Part shown: positions 44,172 to 53,121 of the stretch, one piece after another
How the letters are laid out: each line of letters starts with the position of its first letter
Position numbering within the stretch: the first letter of the stretch is position 1
Assembly (NCBI GenBank): GCA_963739375.1
Contig: CAVUAF010000020.1
Span: 186,001 to 250,000, forward strand
DNA: 64,000 bases
Source: CAVUAF01 sp963739375
Lineage (GTDB): Bacteria; Acidobacteriota; Terriglobia; Terriglobales; Acidobacteriaceae
Reading direction: 5' to 3'
Program-made: the position numbers and the translations under genes
Notes under the pieces: generated by a model
What the model saw: the letters and a program-made list of their open reading frames with translations, nothing else
Database searches by the model: none
What the model was told of the DNA's origin: nothing

Positions 44172-44945
44172 ATGCCGCCGTTTGTTGAGCCGCGCTGCAA
44201 CATCCTCGGCGTTGGCGTGAGTCCCATCGACCTCACGGACCTGCTGCGCGCCTGCGAACAGTGGATCACGCGCCGCGAGCCCAACTACATCTGCGTGACC
44301 AACACCCACCTGGTCATGATGTGCCAGCATGACGAGGAACTGCGCCGCATCCACAACCAGGCGGGCCTGTGCACCCCCGACGGCACCCCGCTGTTCTGGC
44401 TCACGCGCCGGATGGGCCACGCGAACACCGCGCGCGTCTGCGGACCCGACATCATGCTCGCCTGCTTCGCGCATGGCATCACCCGCGGCTGGCGGCACTT
44501 CTTCTACGGCGCCCTGCCCGGCGTCGCCGAGAAGCTGGCGGAGCGCATGCAACAGCGCTTCCCCGGACTGCAGGTGGCGGGCGCGTGGGGTCCGCCGTTT
44601 CGCCCGCTCACCCCCGCGGAAGACGCGCAGGTGGTCGCGAGGGTGAACGCGGCGCGCGCCGATTTCCTCTGGATCGCGATCGGCCCCGGGGCCATGGAAA
44701 AGTTCATGGCCGAGCACGTCAGCCGCATGAACGTGCCGGTGATGGCGGGCGTCGGCGCCGCTTTCGACTTCCTGAGCGGCAACAAGCCGCAGGCGCCAAA
44801 GTGGCTGGCGGCCATCGGGCTGGAGTGGTTCTTCCGCATGTGCACCGAGCCGCGCCGCCTCTTCCTGCGCTACCTTACCAATAACCCTGCCTTCCTTTAT
44901 CGCATCCTGCTGCAGGGCCTGGGCAAGAGACCCGCGGCGCTCTAA
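44172..44945 (+). CDS. WecG/TagA/CpsF family glycosyltransferase (second copy)
   Basis: A 257-residue family-26 enzyme paralogous to the 42000 gene. Its motifs are ICVTNTHLVMMCQHD, CTPDGTPLFWLTR, WRHFFYGALPGVAEKLA, FLWIAIGPGAMEKFM and MAGVGAAFDFLSGNKPQAPKWL. It follows the broken dehydrogenase by two bases. Two such enzymes suggest two distinct membrane-proximal sugar additions. Confidence 0.92.
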   Translation: MPPFVEPRCNILGVGVSPIDLTDLLRACEQWITRREPNYICVTNTHLVMMCQHDEELRRIHNQAGLCTPDGTPLFWLTRRMGHANTARVCGPDIMLACFAHGITRGWRHFFYGALPGVAEKLAERMQQRFPGLQVAGAWGPPFRPLTPAEDAQVVARVNAARADFLWIAIGPGAMEKFMAEHVSRMNVPVMAGVGAAFDFLSGNKPQAPKWLAAIGLEWFFRMCTEPRRLFLRYLTNNPAFLYRILLQGLGKRPAAL

Positions 44946-44949
44946 TCCC

Positions 44950-46398
44950 GTGTCCACCCCCCTCACTGCCGGCCGCCGCCATCTCGCCGCCGTGTCCCCG
45001 GACGGCGCCCCGCCTCCGCGCCCACTCGCGTGGCGCACTGCGCTGCTCGTGACCTTCGTCCTCTGGTTCGCCTACCTCGCCAACTTCCGCTACATCTCCA
45101 CCGGCGACACCAACGCGGTCCGCTATCTGCCTTTCAGCATCCTGATGCGCGGCTCGCTGAACGTGGACGGCTACGTCGAGCCCTACTTCAAGCCCTTCCT
45201 CGACGGCACCTTTAACTACGGCATCTACTTTGCCAGCCAGAGCCGCGGCCACTGGATGCCGAATTACCCGGTGCTCACGCCGGTGGTGGTCACGCCGCTG
45301 TACATCCCCGCGGCGCTGTGGCTCGCGCATCGCCACGTCGCCCCTGCCGCCGAGACCATGAAGTTCTGGGCCGGCGCCATGGAAAAGCTCAGCGCCGCGC
45401 TGCTGGCGGCGCTCGCGGTCACCATCCTGTATGGCGCATTGCGCCGCGTCCTGGCGGAGCGCGCCGCGCTCCTGCTCGCCCTCGTTTATGCCTTTGCCTC
45501 GCTGCATTGGAGCACGTCGGCGCAGGCGCTCTGGCTGCACGGCATGACCGAGCTGAGCCTGGCCCTGCTGCTCTGGGCGCTGGTCGCCGACCGCGGCGAC
45601 CGGCGTTCCGCGGCCTGGATCGGGCTGGCGCTGGCGCTGGCCGTCGCCAACAAGCTCACCAACGGCGTCGTCGCGCTCCCCATCATCGTGTGGTTCGTGG
45701 CGCGCTCTTTCCGGCAGCCCCAGGCGGAACCGGCCGCGCGGCGCCTGCTCGCGTTCTGCGCGCCGCAGGTCGTGCTCGGACTGCTGGTCCTTGCCTACAA
45801 CCTGCATTACTTCGGCAGCCCCTTCGGCGCTTACGAAACCGCCTTCAAGACGCTCGGCTACGGCGGAATCAGCGGCGGCTTCCACGGCAACCTGGCCGAG
45901 GCGATGGCCGGCAACCTCGTCAGCCCCAGCCGCGGCCTGTTTTTCTTTGTCCCGTGGACGCTGTTCGCCCTGTGGGGGGCGGCGCGCGCGTGGCGGCAGT
46001 GGAGTTGGGCGCCGTGGCTCATCGCCGGCGCGTTTCTCCACTTCCTGATTTATGCGAAGCTGGAGCGCTGGTGGGCCGGCTGGTCGTACGGCCCGCGTTA
46101 TCTGACCGACCTGATGCCGCTGCTGGTCTTTTTCCTGGTCCCGCTCTGCCCCGATCTCGCCCGCCGCCGCTGGCTGAAACCCGCGCTGGTCGCCACTTTT
46201 GCGCTCGCCTTCGGCGTGCAGCTGATCGGCGTCTACTGCTATCCCAACGGCGACTGGAACTCAAAGCCCACCAACATCGACTACCAGCCGTCGCGGGTGT
46301 GGGACTGGCGCGACCCGCAGATTCTCCGCACCTTGCGCGCCGGGCCTGCGCCGACCCGATTCGGCGAGCGCTTGCACGCCCTGGAACTCACGCGCTGA
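44950..46398 (+). CDS. Multi-spanning membrane protein, possible GT-C glycosyltransferase
   Basis: A 482-residue protein with about ten hydrophobic helices. The first extracytoplasmic loop carries acidic and aromatic residues (ISTGDTNAVRYLPFSILMRG), and a later loop has ERWWAGWSYGPRYLTDLMPLL, resembling polyprenyl-phosphate-sugar-dependent enzymes (GT39/87-like). Neither the donor nor the acceptor can be predicted. It starts at GTG five bases after the WecG-like gene and is the last gene before a strong terminator. Confidence 0.7.
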   Translation: MSTPLTAGRRHLAAVSPDGAPPPRPLAWRTALLVTFVLWFAYLANFRYISTGDTNAVRYLPFSILMRGSLNVDGYVEPYFKPFLDGTFNYGIYFASQSRGHWMPNYPVLTPVVVTPLYIPAALWLAHRHVAPAAETMKFWAGAMEKLSAALLAALAVTILYGALRRVLAERAALLLALVYAFASLHWSTSAQALWLHGMTELSLALLLWALVADRGDRRSAAWIGLALALAVANKLTNGVVALPIIVWFVARSFRQPQAEPAARRLLAFCAPQVVLGLLVLAYNLHYFGSPFGAYETAFKTLGYGGISGGFHGNLAEAMAGNLVSPSRGLFFFVPWTLFALWGAARAWRQWSWAPWLIAGAFLHFLIYAKLERWWAGWSYGPRYLTDLMPLLVFFLVPLCPDLARRRWLKPALVATFALAFGVQLIGVYCYPNGDWNSKPTNIDYQPSRVWDWRDPQILRTLRAGPAPTRFGERLHALELTR

Positions 46399-46460
46399 CG
46401 CGCTGACTCGCCGTCCACCGCCGCTCCCTCGCGGCGCTCGCGCTGACCCACTGCACAAAG

Positions 46461-46488
46461 AAGGCCCGGAGAGATCCGGGCCTTTCTT
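46461..46488. terminator. Bidirectional intrinsic terminator
   Basis: AAGGCCCGGA-GAGA-TCCGGGCCTT is a 10-bp perfect stem with a GAGA tetraloop, followed by TCTT and preceded by AAAG. It separates the convergent exopolysaccharide locus and glgP. Confidence 0.9.
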
Positions 46489-46529
46489 ATCTGCAGGGCG
46501 TAAAAAACCACCGGCAATTCGAAGGGCGC

Positions 46530-48281
46530 CTATTTCTCCTGCAAGGCCGCGCTCTCGTTGGGCTTGGCGGCGCCGGACCCCTCGCCGTTGCGGTGATAGG
46601 CATTCGCCACGTACTGCTGCAGCATGCGCTGAGTGTTGAAGAAGGAGCCATTGAGCGCGATCGCCCAGCGCATCACCTCGGTGTAGCGCTGCGGCCGCCC
46701 GTAGAACATGGGCACCACCTCGCGCTCCAGCTTGTCGTAGAGCGACGCGGCCTCGACGGTGGCATCGCGCGCGACCTCCTGGTCGCCGATGGCCCAGCCG
46801 GTCAGGCCTTCCAGATGTCCCTCCACCCACCAGCCATCCAGCACGCTCAGGCTGGGCACGCCATTCAACGCCGCCTTCATGCCGCTGGTCCCCGACGCCT
46901 CCTGCGGGCGCAGCGGCGTGTTCAGCCAGACGTCCACCCCGCTGGTGATGAGCCGCCCCCACTGCAGGTCGTAATTCTCGACGTACACCGTGCGGATGGC
47001 CGCGGCCACCGCCGCCGCGCCGCCAAAGACGTTGCGGATGATGTCCTTCCCGCCTTCATCGCGCGGGTGCGCCTTCCCGGCATACACCAGCTGGATGGGG
47101 CCGGCCTGGCGGGCAATGCGCAGCAGCCGCTCGGGATCGGTGAACAGCAGCCCGGCGCGCTTGTAGGCGGAAGCGCGGCGCGCGAAGCCGATAGTGAACA
47201 CGTTGGGATCCAGCGCCACCCCGGTGCTGCGCTCCACCTCCGCCAGCAACTGCTGTTTGGCGCGCAGGTGCGCCTGCCGCACCTGCTCCAGGGGAATGCT
47301 GATGGCGTACCGCAGGTAGTTGTTGTCGGTGCGCCACCCGGCAATGTACTTGTCGTAGAGCTCGCGCAGCACCGGCGACGTCCAAGTGACCGCATGCACG
47401 CCGTTGGTGATGGCGTTGATGGCGTAGGTGGGGAACATGCCGCGCGACACCTCGCCGTGGCGCATGGCCACCCCGTTCACGTAGCCGCAGAAGCGCAGCG
47501 CCAGGTAGGTCATGTTGAGCATGCCATCGTGCCAGGCGTGCGTTTCTTCCAGCAGCGCGGCGCGATCTTCGCCCAGCACCTGCTCGGCCAGCGCGCGCGG
47601 AAACTGGTCATGCCCCGCGGGAACGGGCGTGTGGGTGGTGAAGATGCACATGCGGCGCACCCCGTCCACGTCGAGCTTGCGCACGCGCGCGGCGAAACTT
47701 TGCGCCAGGCGCCGCTCCAGCAGCCCCAGCACCAGCAGCGCCGAGTGCCCTTCGTTCAGGTGGTAGGTCTCCAGATCGGTGTAGCCGAGGCGGCGCAGCA
47801 ACTCCAGCCCCCCCAGCCCCAGCACCACCTCCTGGCACAGCCGGTAGTGATCGTCGCCGCCGTATAGATGATTGGTGAGTTCGCGGTCTGGGGCCGCGTT
47901 CTCCGGCAGGTCGGTATCGAGCAAGAGGACGGGGACACTCTCCCCGGTCACGCCCTGCACCGTATAGCGCCACGCCCGCACCGCCACCCGCCGGCCCTCG
48001 ATGCTGACCTCGGTGCGCTCCGGCACCTCTTCCAGCGTGTCTTCCGGACGCCAGGCCTGTGGCTCCTCGGTCTGGTTGCCGTCGCGATCGAGCCGCTGCC
48101 GGAAGGAGCCCTTGCGGTGCACCAGCGTCACCGCCACCAGCGGCACTCCGAGGTCGGCGGCGGAACGCAGCGTGTCGCCCGCCAGCACCCCCAAGCCGCC
48201 ACTGTAGGTCGGCATGGCCGGGTCAAGCGCGATTTCCATCGAAAAGTAAGCGATGCGCAGCAGGTTCGGTCGGGTCTTCAT
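46530..48281 (-). CDS. glgP: Alpha-glucan phosphorylase
   Basis: A 583-residue GT35 enzyme releasing glucose-1-phosphate from glycogen or maltodextrin. It has IAYFSMEIALDPAMPTYSGGLGVLAGD at the N-terminus, THTPVPAGHDQF, and the PLP-Lys region EASGTSGMKAALNGVPSLSVLDGWW near residue 465. It is of the shorter bacterial/archaeal type (~580, not ~800). It stands alone, so the link to polysaccharide precursor supply is only by proximity. Confidence 0.93.
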   Translation of the reverse strand: MKTRPNLLRIAYFSMEIALDPAMPTYSGGLGVLAGDTLRSAADLGVPLVAVTLVHRKGSFRQRLDRDGNQTEEPQAWRPEDTLEEVPERTEVSIEGRRVAVRAWRYTVQGVTGESVPVLLLDTDLPENAAPDRELTNHLYGGDDHYRLCQEVVLGLGGLELLRRLGYTDLETYHLNEGHSALLVLGLLERRLAQSFAARVRKLDVDGVRRMCIFTTHTPVPAGHDQFPRALAEQVLGEDRAALLEETHAWHDGMLNMTYLALRFCGYVNGVAMRHGEVSRGMFPTYAINAITNGVHAVTWTSPVLRELYDKYIAGWRTDNNYLRYAISIPLEQVRQAHLRAKQQLLAEVERSTGVALDPNVFTIGFARRASAYKRAGLLFTDPERLLRIARQAGPIQLVYAGKAHPRDEGGKDIIRNVFGGAAAVAAAIRTVYVENYDLQWGRLITSGVDVWLNTPLRPQEASGTSGMKAALNGVPSLSVLDGWWVEGHLEGLTGWAIGDQEVARDATVEAASLYDKLEREVVPMFYGRPQRYTEVMRWAIALNGSFFNTQRMLQQYVANAYHRNGEGSGAAKPNESAALQEK

Positions 48282-48498
48282 GCGCCGGTTGGGCTCAGCT
48301 CCGGGAAGGGCAAGGGCCAGCTTACGCCCAGAGTGTAAAGGATTCCGGCCGGCAACTCCCCGCTAAATGCAAGAATGTTTACCCACGCCGCGCCGGGTCC
48401 CTGAGTGTCGTCACTGACAGCGAGAACCTCGGTCTGCTATAGGTGGCTCGCCGTTTGTGCTCCCGCCACCATAGCCCACCGGAAACGAGGCTCCCACT

Positions 48499-48720
48499 AT
48501 GGCCACGTTCGAGAAGGAAATCGTAAAGCAGTACGGATCGCTCGAAAAATTTGCTCAAGCGGACGGTTGTTATCGCATCTACGAGAGCGATACCAACTAC
48601 CATGTCGTGCGCCAGCCCGCGGACGAGATGGGAATTCTCACCAGCCCTTATGTTCAAAATCCGCGCATCGTCTGGCAGGCTCCCACCGCCCCGCCGCCGC
48701 TCCACGTCCGGCGCCAGTAG
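48499..48720 (+). CDS. Small protein of unknown function
   Basis: A 73-residue soluble protein, MATFEKEIVKQYGSLEKFAQ at the N-terminus, with a proline-rich end. It has no membrane segment or Cys motif. GAGG lies ten bases before the ATG. It is followed 36 bases on by a zinc-ribbon protein and may form a pair with it. Confidence 0.55.
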   Translation: MATFEKEIVKQYGSLEKFAQADGCYRIYESDTNYHVVRQPADEMGILTSPYVQNPRIVWQAPTAPPPLHVRRQ

Positions 48721-48756
48721 AGCGGGCCCACTGCCTGCCGGGGAGGAGGACGACCA

Positions 48757-48972
48757 ATGCATATGTCACAATTCGCCGCCGACCTGAGATGTCAACATTG
48801 CGCCGCGCACCACACCACCCGGGAATGGCCGCTGCACGGCGACATGGTTCCTTTCTACTTCCAGAAAGAGCCGGGCACCTACACGCTGGAAGTCGCCTGC
48901 CCGCAGTGCGGAAAGAAGTGGTACGTCGTCTGGGACGACAATCCGGGCCCGATTCGCCCCCTCGACTTGTAA
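48757..48972 (+). CDS. Small zinc-ribbon protein
   Basis: A 71-residue protein with two CxxC pairs (CQHC ~12-15 and CPQC ~49-52), typical of a zinc ribbon, with His residues between. An excellent GGAGGAGG ribosome binding site precedes the ATG. The function is unknown; nucleic-acid or protein binding is the usual role of such ribbons. Confidence 0.65.
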   Translation: MHMSQFAADLRCQHCAAHHTTREWPLHGDMVPFYFQKEPGTYTLEVACPQCGKKWYVVWDDNPGPIRPLDL

Positions 48973-49081
48973 GCGACCCCGCCGCCGAAGATGTCGAGGT
49001 CGGTCCGCCTGCCTGCGCTCTGACCGGAAGCAGCGTTGCTCGCCGGCCCGCCAATGCAGAGGCGTGCGAAAGGAGCCTGCC

Positions 49082-49492
49082 ATGCGTTCTCGAGTTGCCG
49101 TCGTCGTGGTCGCGGCGCTTGTCCTCCTGGCGATCGGCTGCCACAAGAAGCAGGCCTACCAGGGCGTGCAACTGAGTGTGCTCGGGGTTCAGCACGCCAA
49201 AGAACTGCGTTCCGGAGGCCCAATCGCCTCGGTCAGGCCGCCGGAGGGTCGGGAGTTTGCCATCGTTCGCCTGGAGATCACTTGGTCCGCTGCCCAACAG
49301 GAGTTGGCCGTAGACCGCATGCAGGTTCAACTGACGGATGCTCAGGGCGAGAAGTACCAGCCTGCCGTCTGGATCCTGGACCCGCTCTCCTCCGGCGGCA
49401 AGGCCACAACCATCGATGAGATCTCCTTCTCGGTGCCGCCGGGCAGGCAGTTGAAGACGTTCTGCGTGCGCCAGACCTGCTTCGACCTCTAG
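49082..49492 (+). CDS. Lipoprotein with a DUF4352-like beta domain
   Basis: A 136-residue lipoprotein with lipobox LAIGC at residues ~15-19. The beta-rich domain has REFAIVRLEITW...MQVQLTDAQGEKYQPA, resembling DUF4352 telokin-like modules. The ATG at 49082 is preceded by AGGAG at seven bases; an upstream GTG (49064) is less likely. It ends convergently with the TPR gene, overlapping by four bases. Confidence 0.75.
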   Translation: MRSRVAVVVVAALVLLAIGCHKKQAYQGVQLSVLGVQHAKELRSGGPIASVRPPEGREFAIVRLEITWSAAQQELAVDRMQVQLTDAQGEKYQPAVWILDPLSSGGKATTIDEISFSVPPGRQLKTFCVRQTCFDL

Positions 49493-49959
49493 CGCTTCCT
49501 TGAACGGACGCGCCGGACCGTGACCTTGCGTGTGTCCACTACGCCGTGGCGGCAGCGACCACGGCCTGCAGCGGCACTTGGTGCCGCCGCGCATGAATGC
49601 GCTTCACTCCATACGTTGTGCGCCTCGGCGGAGTCAGGCTGCTGCGCCAGCGCCTCGCGAAACAGGGGCAGCGCGCGCCCCAGGTCGCCCATCTCGCCCA
49701 AGGCACGGCCCAGCCCCACCCGCGCGTCCACACTTTCAGGCTCGAGGTGAAGCGCTTCGTTGTACTCGCGCGCCGCGGCCCCCCAGTTTTTCTGGTCGCT
49801 CAGCTCGTCACCCCGCTTGAGGTGCGCGTTGGTGACCGGCAGCGGCCCGGGCTGGGGGTTCGTCCCGGGTTGTGCGGCGGCCTCCGCAGGCAGCGCCAGA
49901 GCCAGCAGGACCAGGGCCCAAGAGCCGGCGCCTCGGCGCGAAATCTTGCCGCAGTTCAT
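49489..49959 (-). CDS. Secreted TPR protein with an unusual basic C-terminus
   Basis: A 156-residue protein with a signal peptide (SWALVLLALALPAEAAAQ). About two tetratricopeptide repeats follow (residues ~47-115: KNWGAAAREYNEALHLEPES, GDLGRALPLFREALAQQPDS). After AEAHN the repeat pattern stops and a basic tail ends RKVTVRRVRSRKR. A frameshift or truncation there is possible. TPR proteins mediate protein-protein contacts; the partner is unknown. Confidence 0.65.
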   Translation of the reverse strand: MNCGKISRRGAGSWALVLLALALPAEAAAQPGTNPQPGPLPVTNAHLKRGDELSDQKNWGAAAREYNEALHLEPESVDARVGLGRALGEMGDLGRALPLFREALAQQPDSAEAHNVWSEAHSCAAAPSAAAGRGRCRHGVVDTRKVTVRRVRSRKR

Positions 49960-50190
49960 GCTTGAGGGTCCTCACCTGCGCGGTTCGCAACCCTCCGCGC
50001 AAACCTCTGAGCCATGGGAGACCAGGGGAGAGTTCGCTGACCATAGTCCGGAAGCGAAACCAAGTCAACCAAGGTCCGCCTTGCGGAGCGGGTCAGCTTG
50101 CACCATGCCAGGGGAGCGCCCGTCGTGTGCGATTTTGTCGGCTGCTGGTGCCTGGCTGGCCCTCACAACCCCATCGGCGACAGCGTCGGG

Positions 50191-51840
50191 CTAGGCAGCC
50201 GAAATCCAATTGCGGCGCTCGACAAAAGTGGGGGGTTCGTACGTGCGTCCTGACGCCAGCCGGTTTTCCTCGCGGCGGGTGGACCACAGCAGGATAGGGC
50301 CCAGCGAGACCGCCGTCAGGCGCGCGATGACCGGGAATTCCCTCTCGACTTCGCGGCGCAGATTGTGAATCCGCTCACTCACGCGGCGATTGACTTTCTT
50401 GAATTCCCGCTCCATCACCCAGAGCGCCGCATTGTAACCGCCGCTGAGCTTCTTCACTTGCCGCGTAAACCGCTCCCGCACGCGTGGATCGGGGTAGTCC
50501 TTGTAGCGTTGCCAGCCCTGGAGCAGGGTCTGGCACATGCGATACAGACTCGGCCCATTGCGCTCGAAATCGCGCCAGAACGCCCAATCCAGGAACCGCT
50601 TGGAATCCTCGCGCGAGATGGCGCCGTGCCGGAAGTTGAATTTGTACTGCCCATGGATATCGGCAAGGCCAACGTCCGTCAGCAAACGGCCCTGCTCGGC
50701 CATGGCCTGGTAAAGCGGCGTGCCGGGAACCGGGGTGTAGAGCATGAACTGGTGGAAGTCGGCTTGACAGCCGATCGCCGATTCGATCTCCTCGACGATA
50801 TTGTCGGGCGTGTGGTGCTCTAATCCGATGATCGTCGAGCCCTGCACGCGTATGCCGTGTGCGCGCAGTTCCCGCGTGAGTTGCCGAACGTCCGTACCCT
50901 GCAGCTTGCCATAGCTGGACTGGGGGGATTCCAAACCCATCCACACCCAGGAAATGCCCAGCTCGACCAGTTCCAGCATGGTGTACTTTCGAATCGCATT
51001 GGCGGAAGCAAAGACCGAAAGCTCCCAGCTCTTGCCGGCCTGCTTCATGCGCTCCAGCAAGCGCAGGGCACGTACGCGGTGCAGCAGAAAGTTCTCGTCC
51101 ATCACAAAGAAGGAATGTACCTTGAGCTCAGATTCGATCCCGCACATCACCTCAAACAGTTCATCGCCCGTCTCGTAAAAGTTGACAAATTTTCCTTTGC
51201 CGCCAAAAAAAGCGGACGTGCTGCAGAAATTACACCCCAGGGGGCAGCCCACCGACGGGATGATGGTGGCTGCCGTGCCGCCCTTCCGCTGCGGCAGCAG
51301 CACTCCCAGGATGCGGGTCCGCAGGCCGGAAACGATGGCGGGATGGCGGATGGGTGCGTGCTCGTCCTCTCCCAGGTACCGGCGCATCCAGGAAATCCCT
51401 TCGCCGCGCACGATGTGGTCGGCGTCGATCATGGCCTCCACCCCGGGAATGGCCGCCACATGCCCGCCTACCACGATCACCGAAGCCGGCGATAGCTCCC
51501 GCACCATGCGGCACATCTCCCGGACCTTCAAAACGTTCACGATGATGGAAGAGATACCCACAATGTCGTAGTGGCTGGCGGTTAACTCGCGGGCAAAGGC
51601 CTCGCGCGTGGGAAAATCCAGCACGCTGCAGGGTGCCGAAATATTTGCCTGAATCAGCATGATGCCCCAGGAACGATGGAACATGCGCAGCGAGAAACTG
51701 CCTTGCGCGCGGGTCACCTGGTTGTGATAGAGCTCCATGGGATTAATCGCCCGGCTGCCGAATTCGTCGTCTTGCGCATAAGGCCCGAACACCGAACTCA
51801 GCAGGATGCGGGCGCGACTTCCCTTGGGGTGAGTTTCCAT
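50191..51840 (-). CDS. B12-binding radical SAM enzyme
   Basis: A 549-residue protein. The N-terminal cobalamin-binding domain (~55-180) contains YDIVGISSIIVNVLKVREM and VIVVGGHVA. The radical SAM core (~190-420) has the CxxxCxxC cluster CPLGCNFC near residue 205, then FFVMDENFLL, WMGLESP and GSTIIGLEHHTPDN. This class often performs radical methylation or ring rearrangement on lipids or natural products (the BchE/HpnJ-type family). No biosynthetic cluster surrounds it, so the substrate is unknown. Confidence 0.88.
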   Translation of the reverse strand: METHPKGSRARILLSSVFGPYAQDDEFGSRAINPMELYHNQVTRAQGSFSLRMFHRSWGIMLIQANISAPCSVLDFPTREAFARELTASHYDIVGISSIIVNVLKVREMCRMVRELSPASVIVVGGHVAAIPGVEAMIDADHIVRGEGISWMRRYLGEDEHAPIRHPAIVSGLRTRILGVLLPQRKGGTAATIIPSVGCPLGCNFCSTSAFFGGKGKFVNFYETGDELFEVMCGIESELKVHSFFVMDENFLLHRVRALRLLERMKQAGKSWELSVFASANAIRKYTMLELVELGISWVWMGLESPQSSYGKLQGTDVRQLTRELRAHGIRVQGSTIIGLEHHTPDNIVEEIESAIGCQADFHQFMLYTPVPGTPLYQAMAEQGRLLTDVGLADIHGQYKFNFRHGAISREDSKRFLDWAFWRDFERNGPSLYRMCQTLLQGWQRYKDYPDPRVRERFTRQVKKLSGGYNAALWVMEREFKKVNRRVSERIHNLRREVEREFPVIARLTAVSLGPILLWSTRREENRLASGRTYEPPTFVERRNWISAA

Positions 51841-52090
51841 AAATTCCCTGCCTGGAGGAGGATAGTGCGCGGCAGAGTTCTTTGCGGTGATCTCGGAAAC
51901 ACATTACACAACTATTACAGGCTGCGACCAAAACAGGCCGCACGGTTTTCTGGCTTGGGGACGAATGGCCGGTTCACACGATTTTCTGCACTTGCTGGCC
52001 GGCGCCGCCGCCTACCCAGGCACGTCACGCCACGGCCGGCGATCGCGAGCGCCAGGATGTCCACCGAGCAGTGTTTTTGACCTCGTACAC

Positions 52091-52108
52091 GCCTAATCAT
52101 TGTTAGGC
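52091..52108. promoter_or_regulatory. Palindrome upstream of a small gene
   Basis: GCCTAA-TCATTG-TTAGGC is a 6-bp inverted repeat 22 bases before the start codon at 52130. It may be an operator or hairpin. Confidence 0.4.
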
Positions 52109-52129
52109 GGATCAGATAGGACAACCACC

Positions 52130-52405
52130 ATGCTGTTACTGCTCTGTCGAAACCGCGTCGCGGACTTCCCCAGGTGGAAGCAGGTCTTCGATTCTCACGC
52201 CCAGGCACACCGCGCCGCCGGCCTGCACCTCCGAGACCTCTGGCACGCGCTCGACCAGCCCAACGACGTTTTCTTCCTGTTTGAGGTCACGGACCTGGTC
52301 AAGGCACGGGCCTTCATCAACGCTCCGGAGGCGGCGGACGCCGGGCGGAGGTCGGGTGTTCTGGACGGCGAGTACCACTTTCTCAAGCGTGGAGCGGGGT
52401 TCTGA
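52130..52405 (+). CDS. Small ferredoxin-like (antibiotic-biosynthesis-monooxygenase-like) protein
   Basis: A 91-residue protein with the dimeric alpha/beta-barrel pattern: RNRVADFPRWKQVFDSHAQAHRAAG, then DVFFLFEVTDLVKARAFINAPEAADA and DGEYHFLK. No catalytic residue is apparent. AGGA lies nine bases upstream of ATG 52130. The function is unknown; the fold is common in stress-related or cyclase proteins. Confidence 0.7.
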   Translation: MLLLLCRNRVADFPRWKQVFDSHAQAHRAAGLHLRDLWHALDQPNDVFFLFEVTDLVKARAFINAPEAADAGRRSGVLDGEYHFLKRGAGF

Positions 52406-52445
52406 CCGCCTGACCCGTGCCGGCAACCACCACGCTAACCAACGC

Positions 52446-52574
52446 GGTCTGGTCGCGCTGGCCATCGCCCGCCACTCGACCCATCACCAAAGAAGGTGTC
52501 CATGGTCACTGCTTGCCCACAGGCTGGCGTGTAGCCTGTCGCCGGCTCGGTCGGCGAGCCTCCTGCCGTTCGCC
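52446..52574. repeat. 129-base direct repeat, copy 1
   Basis: It differs from copy 2 (53615-53743) at five positions by my hand alignment. It contains the hairpins ACAGGCT...AGCCTGT and GGCTCG...CGAGCC, and lies ~110 bases before the gene at 52683. The 52406-52682 gap has no other feature. Confidence 0.92.
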
Positions 52575-52682
52575 CGCACGCAATCGTGGAGGTGCCTGCC
52601 CTTAGGCCTTCCGCCATGGCGGTTCAGGCAGGTCGGCCTCAGCGGGAGTTCGGCAAGAGACACAACAGAAAGGAAGATCCCT

Positions 52683-53108
52683 ATGGACCAAGGCGCAGAC
52701 AGAACGATCACTTCCTCCTGCACGTTGAAGGGGGCAGCCACTACTCTGTCGTTTGATCCGTCGGAAGTGGTTGAAGAGCTCAAGAAGACGCTGGAAAAGA
52801 AACTGATGAAGAAGCGCGTTGCGTTGCGTTGGACCGATGAGTCGGTCACGTCTGAAGTCCTCGTCCGCGTAGTCGAGATCGATCAGGGCAATCAGTTTCT
52901 GCGCTATCTCTTGCCGTTTATTGCCCCGGCCCTTCTTGAAGTGGAAGGACAGGTTGCCGTCACGGGATCAAGCCCCCGGCCTTTTCACTATGTGCAGAAG
53001 GCGCAGGTAGGCCTTTTCGGCGGCTCCGCAAAAGGCATGCTGAAGACATGCGCAGAGCGCGTGGCTGGCAAGATTGCAGGAGAGGTCCTGGGGGCCTTGC
53101 AGCGGTGA
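52683..53108 (+). CDS. Small protein of unknown function
   Basis: A 141-residue soluble protein. The N-terminus is MDQGADRTITSSCTLKGAAT, then ELKKTLEKKLMKKRVALRW and a beta-rich segment EVLVRVVEIDQGNQFLRYLLPFIAPALLEVEGQVAV, ending in a helix. It has no signal peptide. A strong AAAGGAAG site precedes the ATG. It lies with the next gene between the two copies of a 129-base repeat. No family is recognised; the pattern (outer beta strands, GSS, Lys-rich helix) is not diagnostic. Confidence 0.7.
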   Translation: MDQGADRTITSSCTLKGAATTLSFDPSEVVEELKKTLEKKLMKKRVALRWTDESVTSEVLVRVVEIDQGNQFLRYLLPFIAPALLEVEGQVAVTGSSPRPFHYVQKAQVGLFGGSAKGMLKTCAERVAGKIAGEVLGALQR

Positions 53109-53121
53109 ATGGAGAGGGCTG

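Noticed and set aside
46399..46460. Short plus-strand coding continuation after the last glycan gene
   Set aside because: It has no start or conserved frame and is directly followed by a strong terminator.
52091..52108. Integron attC site
   Set aside because: Only a short GCCTAA/TTAGGC palindrome is present, without the inner L boxes, gene-cassette array or integrase.
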